DNA from: Flavisphingopyxis sp963800335
GTDB lineage: Bacteria; Pseudomonadota; Alphaproteobacteria; Sphingomonadales; Sphingomonadaceae
Direction: 5' to 3'
Length of the DNA: 64,000 bases
NCBI GenBank assembly: GCA_963800335.1
Contig: CAWDAN010000007.1
Coordinates: forward strand, 310,001-374,000
Below the pieces are notes generated by a model. The model ran no database searches. It had not been told where the DNA came from and saw only the letters and a list, made by a program, of their open reading frames with translations. The position numbers and the translations under genes are program-made. Below are positions 18,420 through 31,966 of the stretch, piece by piece (position 1 is the stretch's first letter; each line of letters begins with the position of its first letter).

Positions 18420-18859
18420 GCGAATACGGCCTCGACGAGATCGGATCGCTCGGCGAAAGGATCGCTCGCTGCCTGCAGCCCGGCGACGTCATCGGCCTGT
18501 CGGGTTCGCTGGGCGCAGGCAAGACGACGCTCGCGCGCGCCATCCTTGCCGCGCTCGGACTTGAAGGCGAGGCGCCCAGCCCATCGTTCGCGATCGTCCA
18601 GCCCTATGCCCCGCCCGAGGTCACGCTGCCGGTGCTGCATATCGATCTGTACCGGATCGAGGACCCGCGCGAGATCGACGAACTCGGCCTGTTCGACGAC
18701 AGCACGCACCAGGTTCTGTTGATCGAATGGCCCGAGCGCATGGGGCACCGCGCCCCGGTCGAAATGCTCAACCTGACGATCGATTTCGTCGGCGAGGCGC
18801 GGCGGCGCTTGACAGCCACCGTGCCCCCAGCTTGGGAAGGGCGATGGCCGCCGCAATGA
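18416..18859 (+). CDS. tsaE: tRNA threonylcarbamoyladenosine biosynthesis ATPase TsaE
   Basis: P-loop ATPase of 147 residues that works with TsaB and TsaD to make the t6A modification at position 37 of ANN-reading tRNAs. The Walker A is GSLGAGKTTLAR, followed by SPSFAIVQPY and the HIDLYRIEDPREIDELG segment characteristic of the family; IEWPERM is also conserved. The start overlaps the divL stop as ATGA, and the stop overlaps the amgK start in the same way, so translation is coupled through this operon. Confidence 0.95.
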   Translation: MSEYGLDEIGSLGERIARCLQPGDVIGLSGSLGAGKTTLARAILAALGLEGEAPSPSFAIVQPYAPPEVTLPVLHIDLYRIEDPREIDELGLFDDSTHQVLLIEWPERMGHRAPVEMLNLTIDFVGEARRRLTATVPPAWEGRWPPQ

Positions 18860-19827
18860 TTCCTCCCGCCCACGCTCCCGAATTTCTTGCCGCGCATGAC
18901 TGGGGCGGGGCCGATATCCTGCCGCTTGCCGGCGATGCGTCGTTCCGCCGCTATTTTCGCGTCGTCGACGGAGCGCGCCGCGCGGTGCTGATGGACGCGC
19001 CGCCCGCGAAAGAGGATTCGCGTCCCTTCATCGCGTTGGCGAACTATCTCGCCGATCACGGCTTTCGCGCGCCGCGCATCCTTGCCGCCGACCTCGACGG
19101 CGGGCTGATCCTGCTCGAGGATTTCGGCGACCGTTTGATGCGCGCGGAGATTGCCAGCGATCCCGCGAGCGAAACCGCGACCTATCGGCAAGCGGTCGAT
19201 ATCCTCGCCGATCTCCACGCCAAGCCGGTGGCAGAGCTGCCACCCTATGACTGGTCGGCCTATGCGCGTGAGGTCGCGCTACTGACCGAATGGTATCTGC
19301 CCGCGATCGGGCTGGCGGCCGACCCCGAATCCTATCTCGATGCCTGGCGCGAGGCGATGGCGCCGCTGATCGCGCGATCGCACGCGCCGGTGACGGTACT
19401 GCGCGACTACCATGCCGAGAACCTGATGCTGCTCGACGGCGGCGCGATGGGGTTGCTCGATTTCCAGGACGCGCTGGCGGGCCACCCGGCGTACGACCTG
19501 GTTTCGCTGTTGCAGGATGCGCGCCGCGAGGTTCCCGAAGAGCTCGAGCGCATGATGCTCGATCACTATTGCGCGACCGCGGGGGTCGACGACCGAGCGG
19601 CATTCGAAAGCGATTATGCGCTGCTCGGCGCGCAGCGTAATGCCAAGATCATCGGTATCTTCACCCGCCTGTGGCAGCGCGACGGCAAGGACCGCTATCT
19701 CGACATGATTCCGCACGTCTGGCGCCTGCTCGAGCGCGACCTCGCGCATCCCGCGCTGGCCCCCGTGGCGGCCTGGATGGACGAACACGTCCCTGCCGAC
19801 CGCCGCGTCGCGCCGTCGCCCGCATGA
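18856..19827 (+). CDS. amgK: AmgK-type N-acetylmuramate kinase (aminoglycoside phosphotransferase fold)
   Basis: Kinase of 323 residues in the APH superfamily that phosphorylates the anomeric position of MurNAc (and GlcNAc) in cell-wall recycling. It has GDASFRRYFRV at the nucleotide loop, the catalytic DYHAENLMLL (Brenner-type HxxN loop variant) and the metal-binding LLDFQDALAGHPAYDLV. The assignment rests on its pairing with MurU downstream, as in Pseudomonas and Caulobacter, where the pair makes fosfomycin-insensitive UDP-MurNAc. The start at 18856 forms ATGA with the tsaE stop; an in-frame ATG at 18844 is an alternative. The stop overlaps murU as ATGA. Confidence 0.88.
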   Translation: MIPPAHAPEFLAAHDWGGADILPLAGDASFRRYFRVVDGARRAVLMDAPPAKEDSRPFIALANYLADHGFRAPRILAADLDGGLILLEDFGDRLMRAEIASDPASETATYRQAVDILADLHAKPVAELPPYDWSAYAREVALLTEWYLPAIGLAADPESYLDAWREAMAPLIARSHAPVTVLRDYHAENLMLLDGGAMGLLDFQDALAGHPAYDLVSLLQDARREVPEELERMMLDHYCATAGVDDRAAFESDYALLGAQRNAKIIGIFTRLWQRDGKDRYLDMIPHVWRLLERDLAHPALAPVAAWMDEHVPADRRVAPSPA

Positions 19828-20549
19828 GCGCGCGTATCGAAACCGCGATGGTCATGGCGGCCGGGCTCGGCAAGCGGATGCGGCCGCTGACTGCGACGCG
19901 GCCCAAGCCGTTGATCCGGGTTGGCGGGCGGCCGTTGATCGATTACGCGCTCGACCGGATCGCCGCGGCGGGGATCGGCAAGGTCGTGGTCAATACGCAT
20001 TACCTGCCCGACGCGCTCGAAGCGCATTTGCGGCGGGCGAAGCGTCCGTACGAAATTGCGATCTCCGACGAGCGCGCGCAGCTGATGGAAACCGGTGGCG
20101 GGCTGGTCCAGGCGCAGCGCGCCGGGCTGCTGACGGGCGATCCGGTATTGTGCGCCAACAGCGACAATATCTGGACCGACGGCCCCTATGACACGATCGT
20201 GCGGATGGCCGATGCGTGGGACGACAAAGCGATGGACGCGCTGTTGCTGCTCGTGCCGCACACCCGCGCGGTCGGCCACAGCGGGCGTGGCGATTTCCGC
20301 ATGGACGCCGCGGGCAAGCTGAGCCGGCGCAAGGCCGGAGCAATCGCTCCCTATATCTATTCGGGCGTGCAGCTGCTGTCGCAACGCCTGCTGCGCGATC
20401 CGCCCGAGGGCCCGTTTTCGACCAACGTCCTTTGGGATCGGGCGATCGCCGAAGGGCGATTGTTCGGCCTCGCCCATGAGGGCATGTGGTGCGACGTCGG
20501 GTCGGTGGCGGCGATCGCCAAGGCCGAGGCGGTGATCGCGGATGGCTGA
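19824..20549 (+). CDS. murU: MurU-type N-acetylmuramate-1-phosphate uridylyltransferase
   Basis: Sugar-nucleotide transferase of 241 residues. The N-terminal signature VMAAGLGKRMRPLTATRPKPL is the nucleotidyltransferase GxGxRxxPLT loop, followed by VVNTHYLPDALEAHL, LCANSDNIWTDG (metal-binding Asp) and MWCDVGSVAAIA near the C-terminus. With AmgK it should convert MurNAc to UDP-MurNAc and bypass MurA. Annotation as mannose-1-phosphate guanylyltransferase is common for this family, but gene context favours MurU. It starts on the amgK stop (ATGA) and its end overlaps addB by 8 bases. Confidence 0.88.
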   Translation: MSARIETAMVMAAGLGKRMRPLTATRPKPLIRVGGRPLIDYALDRIAAAGIGKVVVNTHYLPDALEAHLRRAKRPYEIAISDERAQLMETGGGLVQAQRAGLLTGDPVLCANSDNIWTDGPYDTIVRMADAWDDKAMDALLLLVPHTRAVGHSGRGDFRMDAAGKLSRRKAGAIAPYIYSGVQLLSQRLLRDPPEGPFSTNVLWDRAIAEGRLFGLAHEGMWCDVGSVAAIAKAEAVIADG

Positions 20550-23537
20550 GGCCCCCCGCGCCAATGTCTTCTCGATGCCCGCGCACAGGGCGTTCGCCGA
20601 TGCGCTCGCGGTCGGGCTGCTGCGCCGGTTCGGCAAGGATCCGCTCGGTCTTGCCCGCGGCATCGTCATCGTTCCCAACAACCGCGCCAAGCTCGCGATC
20701 CAGAACGGTTTCGTCCGCCATTCGGGCGGCGGGCTGTTGCTGCCGCGGATCGTCGCGATCGGCGACAGTGACCTCGGCGAAAGCGTCGGCATCGGCCTCG
20801 ATGCGATCGACGGCGATGACCCGCTGCCGCCGGTGGTCGAACCGCTGCGCCGAACGCTGATCCTCGCGGCGATGATCGCGCGCGTGTACGCGCGCGAGGG
20901 CGAGCGGATCGACGGCGCCGAAGCGCTCGCGCTGGCCCAGGCATTGGGCGCGCACGCTCGACCAGATGCAGCTCGAACGCGTCGAGCCTGCGCAGCTCAC
21001 CGCGCTGGCCGACGAGATGGGCGAGGAGCTTGCCGGACACTGGCGCCAGTCGCTCGACCTGTTCCGCATCCTGTCCGACGAATGGCCGCGCGAACTGGCG
21101 GCGCGCGGGCTGATCGATCTCTCCGATTATCGGGGTCGCGTGCTCGATGCGGTTGCGGCGCGCTGGACGCGGGGCAGCGATGCGCCGTTCATTGTCGCGG
21201 CGGGCATATCGGACACCGCTCCCGCGGTTGCGCAGCCTGTTGCGCACGATCGCCTTCCTGCCGCAGGGGATGGTCGTCTTCGCCGATCTCGACCGCGCGA
21301 TGCCGCAGGTCGAATGGGATGCGCTCGGCCCGCATGAGCGCGGCGGCGAGGGGCCGGTCCAGCCCGATCTCGAAACGCACCCGCAATATCACCTGAAATT
21401 GCTGCTCGACCGGATGGGGATTGCGCGCGACGAGGTGCGCCGCTGGCAGGCGGCGAGCGAGGCCGATGCGACTCCGCGCCGCACGATGATGACGTCGAAC
21501 GCATTCGCTCCCGCCGCGTTTACCGGAAAGTGGCGCGAACTTGCGTCGCACGAACGCTCGCTCGCCGGGATCAAGGCGCTCGACCTCGCCAATCCGGCGC
21601 AGGAGGCGCAGGCGATCGCGCTGGCGATGCGCCACAGCCTTGAAACGCCCGAACGCACCGTCGCTTTGGTGACCCCCGATCGCGCACTGGCGGCGCGCGT
21701 TGCCGCGCACCTGACGCGCTGGGGCATCGCCGCCGACGATTCGGCGGGACGTGCACTTCCCCAGACAACGGCGGGCGCACTGCCGTTGCTCGTAGCCGAG
21801 GCGGCGGCGGCACGCTTTGCCCCGGTCGAACTGATGAGCCTGCTCAAACATCCGCTCGTCCGCTCGGGCAGCGAGCGGCTCGGTTGGCTCGACCAGGTCC
21901 GCGCGCTCGACATGGTCCTGCGCGGCCCGCGTCCGGCCAACGATCTCGACGGGATCGGCGACTTCCTCTCCGCCGAGGGTGCCAGGCGGACGCGCGACGC
22001 GCGCCATGCGATCGCGCCGTGGTGGCGCGATGTCGCGGCGATCCTCAAGCCGATCGAAACGCTCTTTGCGAGCAAGGATGGCGCGGCGATCGACCTGGGT
22101 GATGCGCTCGCTGCGATCCGCGAAACGATGACCGCGCTTGCGGGCGACGCCGCCTGGGCCGGACCCGCGGGCCGCGCGCTCGCCGATTTTTTCACCGACC
22201 TCGCGATTGCCGCGCCCGACCTGCCCGGTGGCATTGCGCCCGACGCGGTTCCCACCGCGCTCGAACGGCTGATGGCACCGATCGCGGTGCGCCCGCCGCA
22301 GGGCGGCCATCCGCGCCTGTTCATCTGGGGACTGATCGAGGCGCGGCTGCAGAGCGCCGACCTGATGATCCTCGGCGGGCTCAACGAAGGCGTCTGGCCG
22401 CAGTTGCCCGCGCCCGATCCGTGGCTCGCGCCAGGCATCCGCCGCCGCCTGGGCCTGCCCGGGCTCGACTGGCGGATCGGCCTCAGCGCGCACGATTTTG
22501 CCGGCGCGCTGGCCGCGCCCGAGGTGCTGATCACGCGCTCGCGCCGCGATGCGGGTGCGCCGACCGTCGCCTCGCGCTTCGTCCTGCGGCTCGAGGCGAT
22601 GGCGGGCGGCCTGCCGCGTCCCGAGCTTGCCGACGACATGGGCGCGCTCGCGCTCGCGCTCGACCAGATTCGCGATCGCATCCAGATCGATCCGCCCGCA
22701 CCGGTGCCGACATCCGACCAGCGGCCGCGCAAGATCAGCGTGACACAGCTCGACCGGCTCAAGGCCGACCCCTTCGCGTTTTACGCGCAAAGCGTGCTCA
22801 ACCTCTCGGCGCTCGACGCGCTCGACGCCGATCCGACTGCGGCGTGGCGCGGGTCGGCGGTCCACGAGGTGCTCGAGCTGTGGTCGAAGGAGGACGATCA
22901 CGATCCGGCGCTGCTGCGCCAGCGTGCGCGCGACCTGATGCTCGCACCGGGCGCCAACCCCGTCATCCGCGCGATGTGGGAGCCGCGACTACTCGCTGCG
23001 ATCGAGTGGATTGCCGAGACGATGTCGGCGCAGATCGCCGCGGGTCGCCAGCCGATCTTGTTCGAAGCGTGGGGCGCGGTAGAGATCGGCGGCGTGATGC
23101 TCGGCGGCAAGGCCGACCGGATCGATCGCCTGCCGGGCGGCGGCATCGCGGTGGTCGATTACAAGACTGGCCAGGCACCGACCGCGGCGATGGTCCGCGC
23201 AGGGTACAGCCTGCAGCTCGGCCTGCTCGGGCTGATCGCCGAACGCGGCGGGTTCGAAGCGCTCGGCGACGATAACCGGGCGGAGGTGTTCGAATACTGG
23301 TCGCTCGCCAAGAAGAAGGACGTTTTCGGCCATATCGCCAAGCCATTCCCCGCGCGCCCGACGCCCGACGATGTTTCGCCCGAGGATTTTACGGCCTTCG
23401 CCGCCGATAAACTGGAAGAGGCCTGCGCGCGCTGGTTGACGGGCAACGAGCCGTTCACCGCCAAGCTCGTCCCCGAGTTTGCCCCCTATGCCGATTACGA
23501 CCAGCTGATGCGGCTGCAGGAATGGTACGGGATATGA
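20542..23537 (+). CDS. addB: AddB subunit of the AddAB helicase-nuclease (two frameshifts)
   Basis: Second subunit of the double-strand-break resection complex. About 999 residues after repair, with an N-terminal inactivated helicase-like region (GIVIVPNNRAKLAIQ replaces a true P-loop) and a C-terminal RecB-type nuclease (GGKADRIDRLPGG then VVDYKTGQAP). The frame shifts near 20950 and 21231. Adding GC at each (giving ALGARTLDQM and AVARSLLRTIAFLPQG) restores the family sequence, so both look like errors. The start overlaps murU, and the stop overlaps addA as ATGA. Confidence 0.9.
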
Positions 23538-26500
23538 GCGGGCAGAGCCTCTATCCGCTCAACGCCGAGCAGGCCGTCGCCGCCGATCCGCGCGGCAACG
23601 TCTGGCTGACCGCATCGGCGGGGACGGGCAAGACGCAGGTGCTCGCCGCGCGCGTCCTGCGGCTGCTGATGCGGCCCGGGGTCAAGGCCGAGAACATCCT
23701 CTGCCTGACCTTTACCAAGGCGGGCGCCGCCGAAATGGCGATGCGCATCCAGGAGGTGCTGGCGAGCTGGGTCCGCGCCAAGGGGCCGGCGCTCGCCGCC
23801 GACCTGCAGGCGATCGGCGAGGACCATTCGCCCGAGGCGCAGGAGCGCGCGCGGACGCTGTTCGCGCAGGTAATCGATTCGCCCGGCGGCGGGCTCAACA
23901 TCCAGACGATCCACAGCTTCTGCCAGACGCTGCTCGCGACCTTCCCGATCGAGGCGGGGCTGATCCCGGGCTTTCGCGCGCTCGAGGAACGCGAACAGGC
24001 GGCGCTGCGTCGCGAGGCGCTGTCCGACATGCTGCTCGCGGCCGAGCGCGAGGGCAACCTCGGCCTGATCGCCAAGGTCCAGGCGCTGTCGCTGCGCATG
24101 GGCGAGGGCGGGGCGACCAGTTTCCTGTTCGGATGCAGCGGCTATGCCGACTCGCTCGATCGGTTGACCGGCGATCTGGCGCCGCGCCTGCGCAATGCTC
24201 TCGAACTGCCGCTCGGCGACATCGGCGACTGGATGGCCGAGCGCTGCGGCGATGATGGCGTCGATTGCGACGCGCTGGCGATGATCGCGGCGGCGGGGCG
24301 CGCATGGGGGACCAAGACGGGCATCGGCCATGCCGAAGCGATCGAGGCGTGGCTTGCCGCGCACCCCGCGCAGCGCGGGCAGGCGATTGGCGATCTTGTC
24401 GGAGTGTTCCTGACACAAGCAGGCACGCTGCGGTCGCATTTCGAGAGCGACAAAGCAACTTGGCAGCGTCGGCGACGCCGCACGCGCATTAGCCGAACAT
24501 CTCGGCGAGCTGGCGAAAATGCCCGGGCGCGTCGCCTTCATCGACGAGCTCGCCGGGGCGATCGAGGCGGGGCGCGCCTATGTCCGCGCCTATGCGGCGA
24601 AGAAGCGCGCGCTCGCGGTGGTCGATTTCGACGACCTGATCGCCAAGGCGGTCGAACTGCTGCGCGACGGGCGATTGTCCGACTGGATCGCCTATAAACT
24701 CGACCGCCGGATCGACCATGTCCTCGTCGACGAGGCGCAGGATACCAACCCCGACCAATGGGCGATCGTCCGCTCGCTGACGCAGGAATTTTTCGCCGGG
24801 GCGGGAAGCAAGGGCGACACGCTGCGCACGCTGTTCGCGGTCGGCGATTTCAAACAGGCGATCTTCGGCTTCCAGGGGACCAGCCCTTACGCTTTCGAAG
24901 GCGCACGGCGGCGCTTTGCCGGGCTGGCGAACGATGTCGGCGAGCCGTTCAGGGCGGTCGCGCTGACGCGCAACTATCGCTCGACTCCGCCCGTACTCGC
25001 CTTTGTCGACGCGTTGTTCGCGCGTATCGGTGCCGAAGTTCTCGGCAAGATCGATCCCGTCGTCGCGCACGAAAGCGCGCAGCCCAACATGCCCGGCCAG
25101 GTCGTGCTGTGGCCGCCCGTTCCGGCGATCGCCAACGGTTCAGGCAACGGGGGCGCGGAAGAGGGCGACGAAGGCTGGATCGAGCAGGGCGTGCGCAGCC
25201 TTGCCGACCGTATCGCCATCCAGGTCGCCGACTGGATCGAGAATGGCTGCAACGGCCAATCGGTCAATCCCGGCGACATCATGGTGCTGGTGCGCAAGCG
25301 GACCGATCTTGCCGCATTGCTCGTCGCGCGACTCTATGCCCGCGGCGTCGCTGTTGCCGGCGTCGACCGACTGCGGCTCAATGCGCCACTCGCGGTGCAG
25401 GACCTGCTCGCCGCGGCGCGCTTTGCGCTCCAGCCGTACGACGACCTCAACCTCGCCGCGCTGCTCGTTTCGCCGTTGCTTGGCTGGAGCCAGGACGACC
25501 TGCTGGCGCACGGATACCGCGACAAGGGCGTGCCGCTATGGACGCATATCCAGGGGAACCGCGCGATCGCGGCCAAGGTCGCGCCGCTGCGGACGATCCT
25601 GGCAGCCGCCGACCTGACGACGCCCTATCGTTTTTTCGAGGAGATCCTCTCGGGCCCGATCGGCGGCCGGGCCAGGCTGCTCGCGCGGCTCGGCAACGAT
25701 GCGCGCGATCCGATCGAGGAATTGCTCAACGCCGCGCTCCAGTTCGAGGCGAGCCACACGCCTTCGCTCCAGCCCTTCCTCGCCTGGTTCGATACCGGCG
25801 GGGTCGATGTCAAACGTGAGACGACTGCGCGATCCGACGAAGTCCGCGTGATGACCGTCCACGGTTCGAAGGGGCTGCAGTCGCGCATCGTCGTGCTCGC
25901 CGATGCGACGGTCGATCCCGACAATGCGGTCGGCGGTGGTTTCGACTGGCAGATCGACGAGGACGTCAAGATTCCCGTGGTCGGCGCGTCCAAGGCCTTG
26001 CTGTTCGGGCCGCTCGTCGATGCCGCGCAATTGGCCAGCGACAATGATGCCGAGGAACACTGGCGCTTGCTCTATGTCGCGATGACACGCGCCGAGGAAA
26101 TGCTGTTCGTCGGCGGCGCGCTGGGCAAGCGGGCTGGCGACACGCCGCCCGAGAGCAGCTGGTACGCCGCGATCGAGGCGACGCTCGCCGAGATGGGCCA
26201 TGATTGGGAGGAAAGCGGCGAGCCATGGGGCAGGGTGCGGCGCTATTGCCCGGTCGCATACGGCAAAAGGACGGTTGCGGGTGCGTCGGGCGATCGCGCG
26301 GCGATGCCTCCCTTGCCCGACTGGACGCGCACGCGGGCACCGGAAGAAGCACGCCCGCCGCGTCCGCTCGCGCCGTCCTCGCTCGGCCCCGACAGCGCGG
26401 GCGACCCGCCCGCCGACCTTGCCCGGCGCGATGCGATCGAGCGCGGGCGGCTGCTCCACGGCCTGTTCGAACGCTTGCCCGAGGTCGCGCCAGAACGACG

Positions 26501-26957
26501 CGCCGACGCCGGGCGTCGCTGGCTCGACCGGCAGGCGCCCGATCGCGGCGAGGCCGATCGCCGCGCGATGGTCGGGGCGGTCTGCGCCATCGTAGCCGAT
26601 CCGGACCATGCCGCGCTGTTCGGGCCCGACTCGATGGCCGAGGTCCCCGTTGCGGCGGTCGTTGCCGACGGGATCGTCGTGTCGGGGCAGGTCGACCGGC
26701 TGATCGTCGCCCCCGACCATATCGGAATCGTCGATTACAAGACGGGCGGCCGTGTCCCGCCGACGGCCGCCGATGTCCCGATCGCCTATGTCCGGCAGAT
26801 GGCGGCCTATGCCGCGGCATTGCGCGTCATCTTTCCCGATCGTCCGATCCGCGCGGCGTTGCTCTACGTCGCCGGGCCGACGATGATCGACCTGCCGCCC
26901 GGCCTGCTCGCCGACCACGCGCCGGGGCGCGACGGGCCACCCGCACCGGGTCCTTGA
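23534..26957 (+). CDS. addA: AddA helicase-nuclease subunit (one frameshift)
   Basis: UvrD-like helicase with a C-terminal nuclease, which unwinds and trims DNA ends before RecA loading. It has Walker A TASAGTGKTQVL, motif Ia CLTFTKAGAAEMA, Walker B VLVDEAQDTNPDQW, motif III VGDFKQAIFGFQG, motifs V and VI (VMTVHGSKGLQ, LLYVAMTRAEE), and nuclease residues in GQVDRLI and IVDYKTGG. Repaired length is about 1141 residues. The single frame change near 24455 is healed by restoring GC (DKAQLGSVGDAARALAEHL). The start codon forms ATGA with the addB stop. Confidence 0.92.
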
Positions 26958-27011
26958 GTAATGGGGCGACGCTTCCTACCTTCGGGGTCAACACAAGGAG
27001 ATATCATCATC

Positions 27012-27332
27012 ATGGCGACCAAGGCGATTTCGGACGACAGCTTCCAGAGCGACGTTTTGCAGGCGGATAAACCCGTCCTCGTGGATTTCTGGGCCGAATG
27101 GTGCGGCCCGTGCAAGATGATCGGCCCCGCGCTCGAGGAAATGTCCGAGGAAATGGCCGACCAGGTGACGATCGCCAAGCTCAACATCGACGATCATCCC
27201 GAAACCCCCGGTCGGCTGGGCGTGCGTGGCATCCCGACGATGATGCTGTTCAAGGGCGGCGAGCTCGTCGCGACCAAGGTCGGCGCGGCGCCCAAGAGCC
27301 AGCTCAAGGCATGGCTCGAAGGCGAGCTTTGA
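27012..27332 (+). CDS. trxA: thioredoxin
   Basis: Canonical 106-residue thioredoxin with active site WCGPCK and the conserved GIPTMMLFKGGE containing the cis-Pro. It reduces disulfides in ribonucleotide reductase, peroxiredoxins and others, and is recharged by thioredoxin reductase. AAGGAG lies eleven bases before the ATG at 27012; a longer in-frame reading from 26961 is not family-like. It sits 54 bases after addA, the same order seen in related genomes. A GC-rich hairpin around 27342-27366 without a T-run may mark the transcript end. Confidence 0.96.
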   Translation: MATKAISDDSFQSDVLQADKPVLVDFWAEWCGPCKMIGPALEEMSEEMADQVTIAKLNIDDHPETPGRLGVRGIPTMMLFKGGELVATKVGAAPKSQLKAWLEGEL

Positions 27333-27503
27333 GGCACTCGCGAGCGGCTGGCGATGCCGGCCGCTCCGATTGACTAAAGTCTAGGCAAACCCTACATCGC
27401 GCCGCATGTAGCGGCACGCGCGGCGGCAATTTCGTGAGACCATTGAGGTGTCGCGGCCGACGCGTATTTGCCGCAGTATTTTTGCATAAGTCAGGATCGT
27501 TAC

Positions 27504-30251
<2,748 letters not shown>

Positions 30252-30269
30252 GGATAATATGATCGACTG

Positions 30270-31022
30270 ATGGGCCTCGCGTCGCTCCCTGCGCTCGCGC
30301 TGGCCTTCGTCGTCACCGCCTTGCTCTATGCCAGCGTCGGCTTCGGCGGCGGATCGACCTATAACGCGCTGCTCGTCCTCGCCGGGACCGATTACCGAAT
30401 CCTTCCCGCGGTCGCGCTAATCTGCAACATCATCGTCGTTACCGGCGGGAGCTGGCGCTACGCGCGCGAAGGCTGCGTGCCGTGGGCGCGGCTGTGGCCG
30501 ATCCTGCTGCTGTCGGCGCCGCTTGCATGGATCGGCGGGCGGATCGCGATCGAGCGTGAGCATTTCGTCCTGGTCCTCGGCCTCAGCCTGCTCGTCGCGG
30601 CGATCCTGATGCTTACGCAACGCGAGGCCGAAGGGCCGGGCGATCACGATCCGCGCTGGCGCTGGGCGGCGCCGCTGACGGGGGCAGGGGTCGGCTTGCT
30701 GTCGGGGCTGGTCGGCATCGGCGGCGGGATATTCCTCGCGCCCGTGCTGCATCTCGCCCGCTGGGCGCCGCCGCGCGTCATCGCGGGCAGTGCGTCAGTC
30801 TTCATTCTCGTCAATTCGATCGCCGGTCTCGCCGGACAGGCGAGCAAGATTGGTAGCGACCGGATCGGTGAGGTCGCGACCTACTGGCCGTTGATGCTGG
30901 GGGTGCTCGTCGGCGGGCAGATCGGCAGTCTGCTCGGCGCGCGGATCCTGCCGCCGCGGATCATCCGCATCGCGACCGCGCTGCTGATCGCCTATGTCGC
31001 GATCCGGTTATTGCTGATCTGA
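30270..31022 (+). CDS. TSUP (TauE/SafE) family membrane permease
   Basis: Inner-membrane protein of 250 residues with two related halves of about four helices each. Each half begins with the family motif: VGFGGGSTYNALL near residue 24 and LVGIGGGIFLAPVL near residue 148. The family exports or imports small sulfur-containing or organic anions such as sulfite, sulfoacetate or taurine-derived compounds; substrate cannot be assigned here. It starts 18 bases after the secA stop, so may be read through from secA, but no functional link is known. Confidence 0.88.
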   Translation: MGLASLPALALAFVVTALLYASVGFGGGSTYNALLVLAGTDYRILPAVALICNIIVVTGGSWRYAREGCVPWARLWPILLLSAPLAWIGGRIAIEREHFVLVLGLSLLVAAILMLTQREAEGPGDHDPRWRWAAPLTGAGVGLLSGLVGIGGGIFLAPVLHLARWAPPRVIAGSASVFILVNSIAGLAGQASKIGSDRIGEVATYWPLMLGVLVGGQIGSLLGARILPPRIIRIATALLIAYVAIRLLLI

Positions 31023-31051
31023 GAGGTGGGGTCGTGAACGACCCGGTAAAA

Positions 31052-31126
31052 TGGCTCCCCGAGTAGGATTCGAACCTACGGCCAAGTGATTAACAGTCAC
31101 CTACTCTACCGCTGAGCTATCGGGGA
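31052..31126 (-). tRNA. tRNA-Asn (anticodon GTT)
   Basis: Complete cloverleaf on the minus strand: acceptor stem TCCCCGA/TCGGGGA, D arm with TAGCTCAGCGGTAGAG, anticodon loop CTGTTAA with GTT at 31092-31094, T arm AGGTTCGAATCCT, discriminator G and an encoded CCA. It decodes AAC/AAU. It is followed downstream by the convergent TSUP gene and preceded by nadK in the same direction. Confidence 0.97.
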
Positions 31127-31186
31127 GCAGCCGGGGCTACCCGGCACGGCACGCCTATGCCGATTTCGGTATCGCAATGCAACACC

Positions 31187-31966
31187 TCAAACGACGAACT
31201 GCTCCATCGCGATGCGATCGTCGAGCGCGTGCTCGGGATCGAACAGCAAGGTCAGCGATCGGGTGCGGTCGATCGCGACCTCGACACTGCGGACATTGCG
31301 CACTTCGCGCTGGTCGGCGACCGCGCTGACGGGGCGTTTTTCGCATTCGAGAACGGTGAAGGTGACCCGTGTCCGATCGGGCAGGATCGCGCCGCGCCAA
31401 CGGCGCGGGCGAAAGGGGCTGATCGGGGTCAATGCAAGCAGCGCCGAATCGAGCGGCAGGATGGGGCCGTGCGCGCTCAGGTTATACGCGGTCGAACCCG
31501 CTGGGGTCGCCACGAGCACGCCGTCGCACATCAGTTCGGGCAGCATCGTGCGCCCGTTGATCGCCACTTCGATCTTGGCGACCTGGCGCGTTTCGCGCAG
31601 CAGCGACAGCTCGTTGATCGCCGGCAGGGTGATACTCGTCCCGTCGACTGCCTCGATATCGACCGTCAGCGGGGTAACGGTGATCTCGCGCGCCTTGGCG
31701 ATGCGCGCATCGAGGCCTTCGATCCGCCACTCGTTCATCAGGAAGCCGAGCGTGCCGAGGTTCATGCCGAACACCGGCAGCGTGCGGCCGTTGTCGAGCA
31801 TATGGTGGAGCGTCTGCAGCATGAAACCGTCGCCGCCGAGCGCGAGCAACATGTCGGCATCAACTGCGTCGACGAAATCATAGGCGTCGCGCAACTGGCG
31901 TTCGGCGGCGCTCGCCGGTTCGGTGGTCGATGCGACCAGCGCGATCTTTCGTGACAATGTGGTCAT
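31187..31966 (-). CDS. nadK: NAD kinase
   Basis: Phosphorylates NAD to NADP. The short alphaproteobacterial form of 259 residues has the diagnostic GGDG in LLALGGDGFMLQTL near residue 44, NLGTLGFLMNEW, the conserved NE in LPAINELSLLR, and the glycine-rich VATPAGSTAYNLSAHGPI at the nucleotide site. The start overlaps the moaA stop as ATGA, so it is translated from the moaA-nadK transcript. Confidence 0.95.
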   Translation of the reverse strand: MTTLSRKIALVASTTEPASAAERQLRDAYDFVDAVDADMLLALGGDGFMLQTLHHMLDNGRTLPVFGMNLGTLGFLMNEWRIEGLDARIAKAREITVTPLTVDIEAVDGTSITLPAINELSLLRETRQVAKIEVAINGRTMLPELMCDGVLVATPAGSTAYNLSAHGPILPLDSALLALTPISPFRPRRWRGAILPDRTRVTFTVLECEKRPVSAVADQREVRNVRSVEVAIDRTRSLTLLFDPEHALDDRIAMEQFVV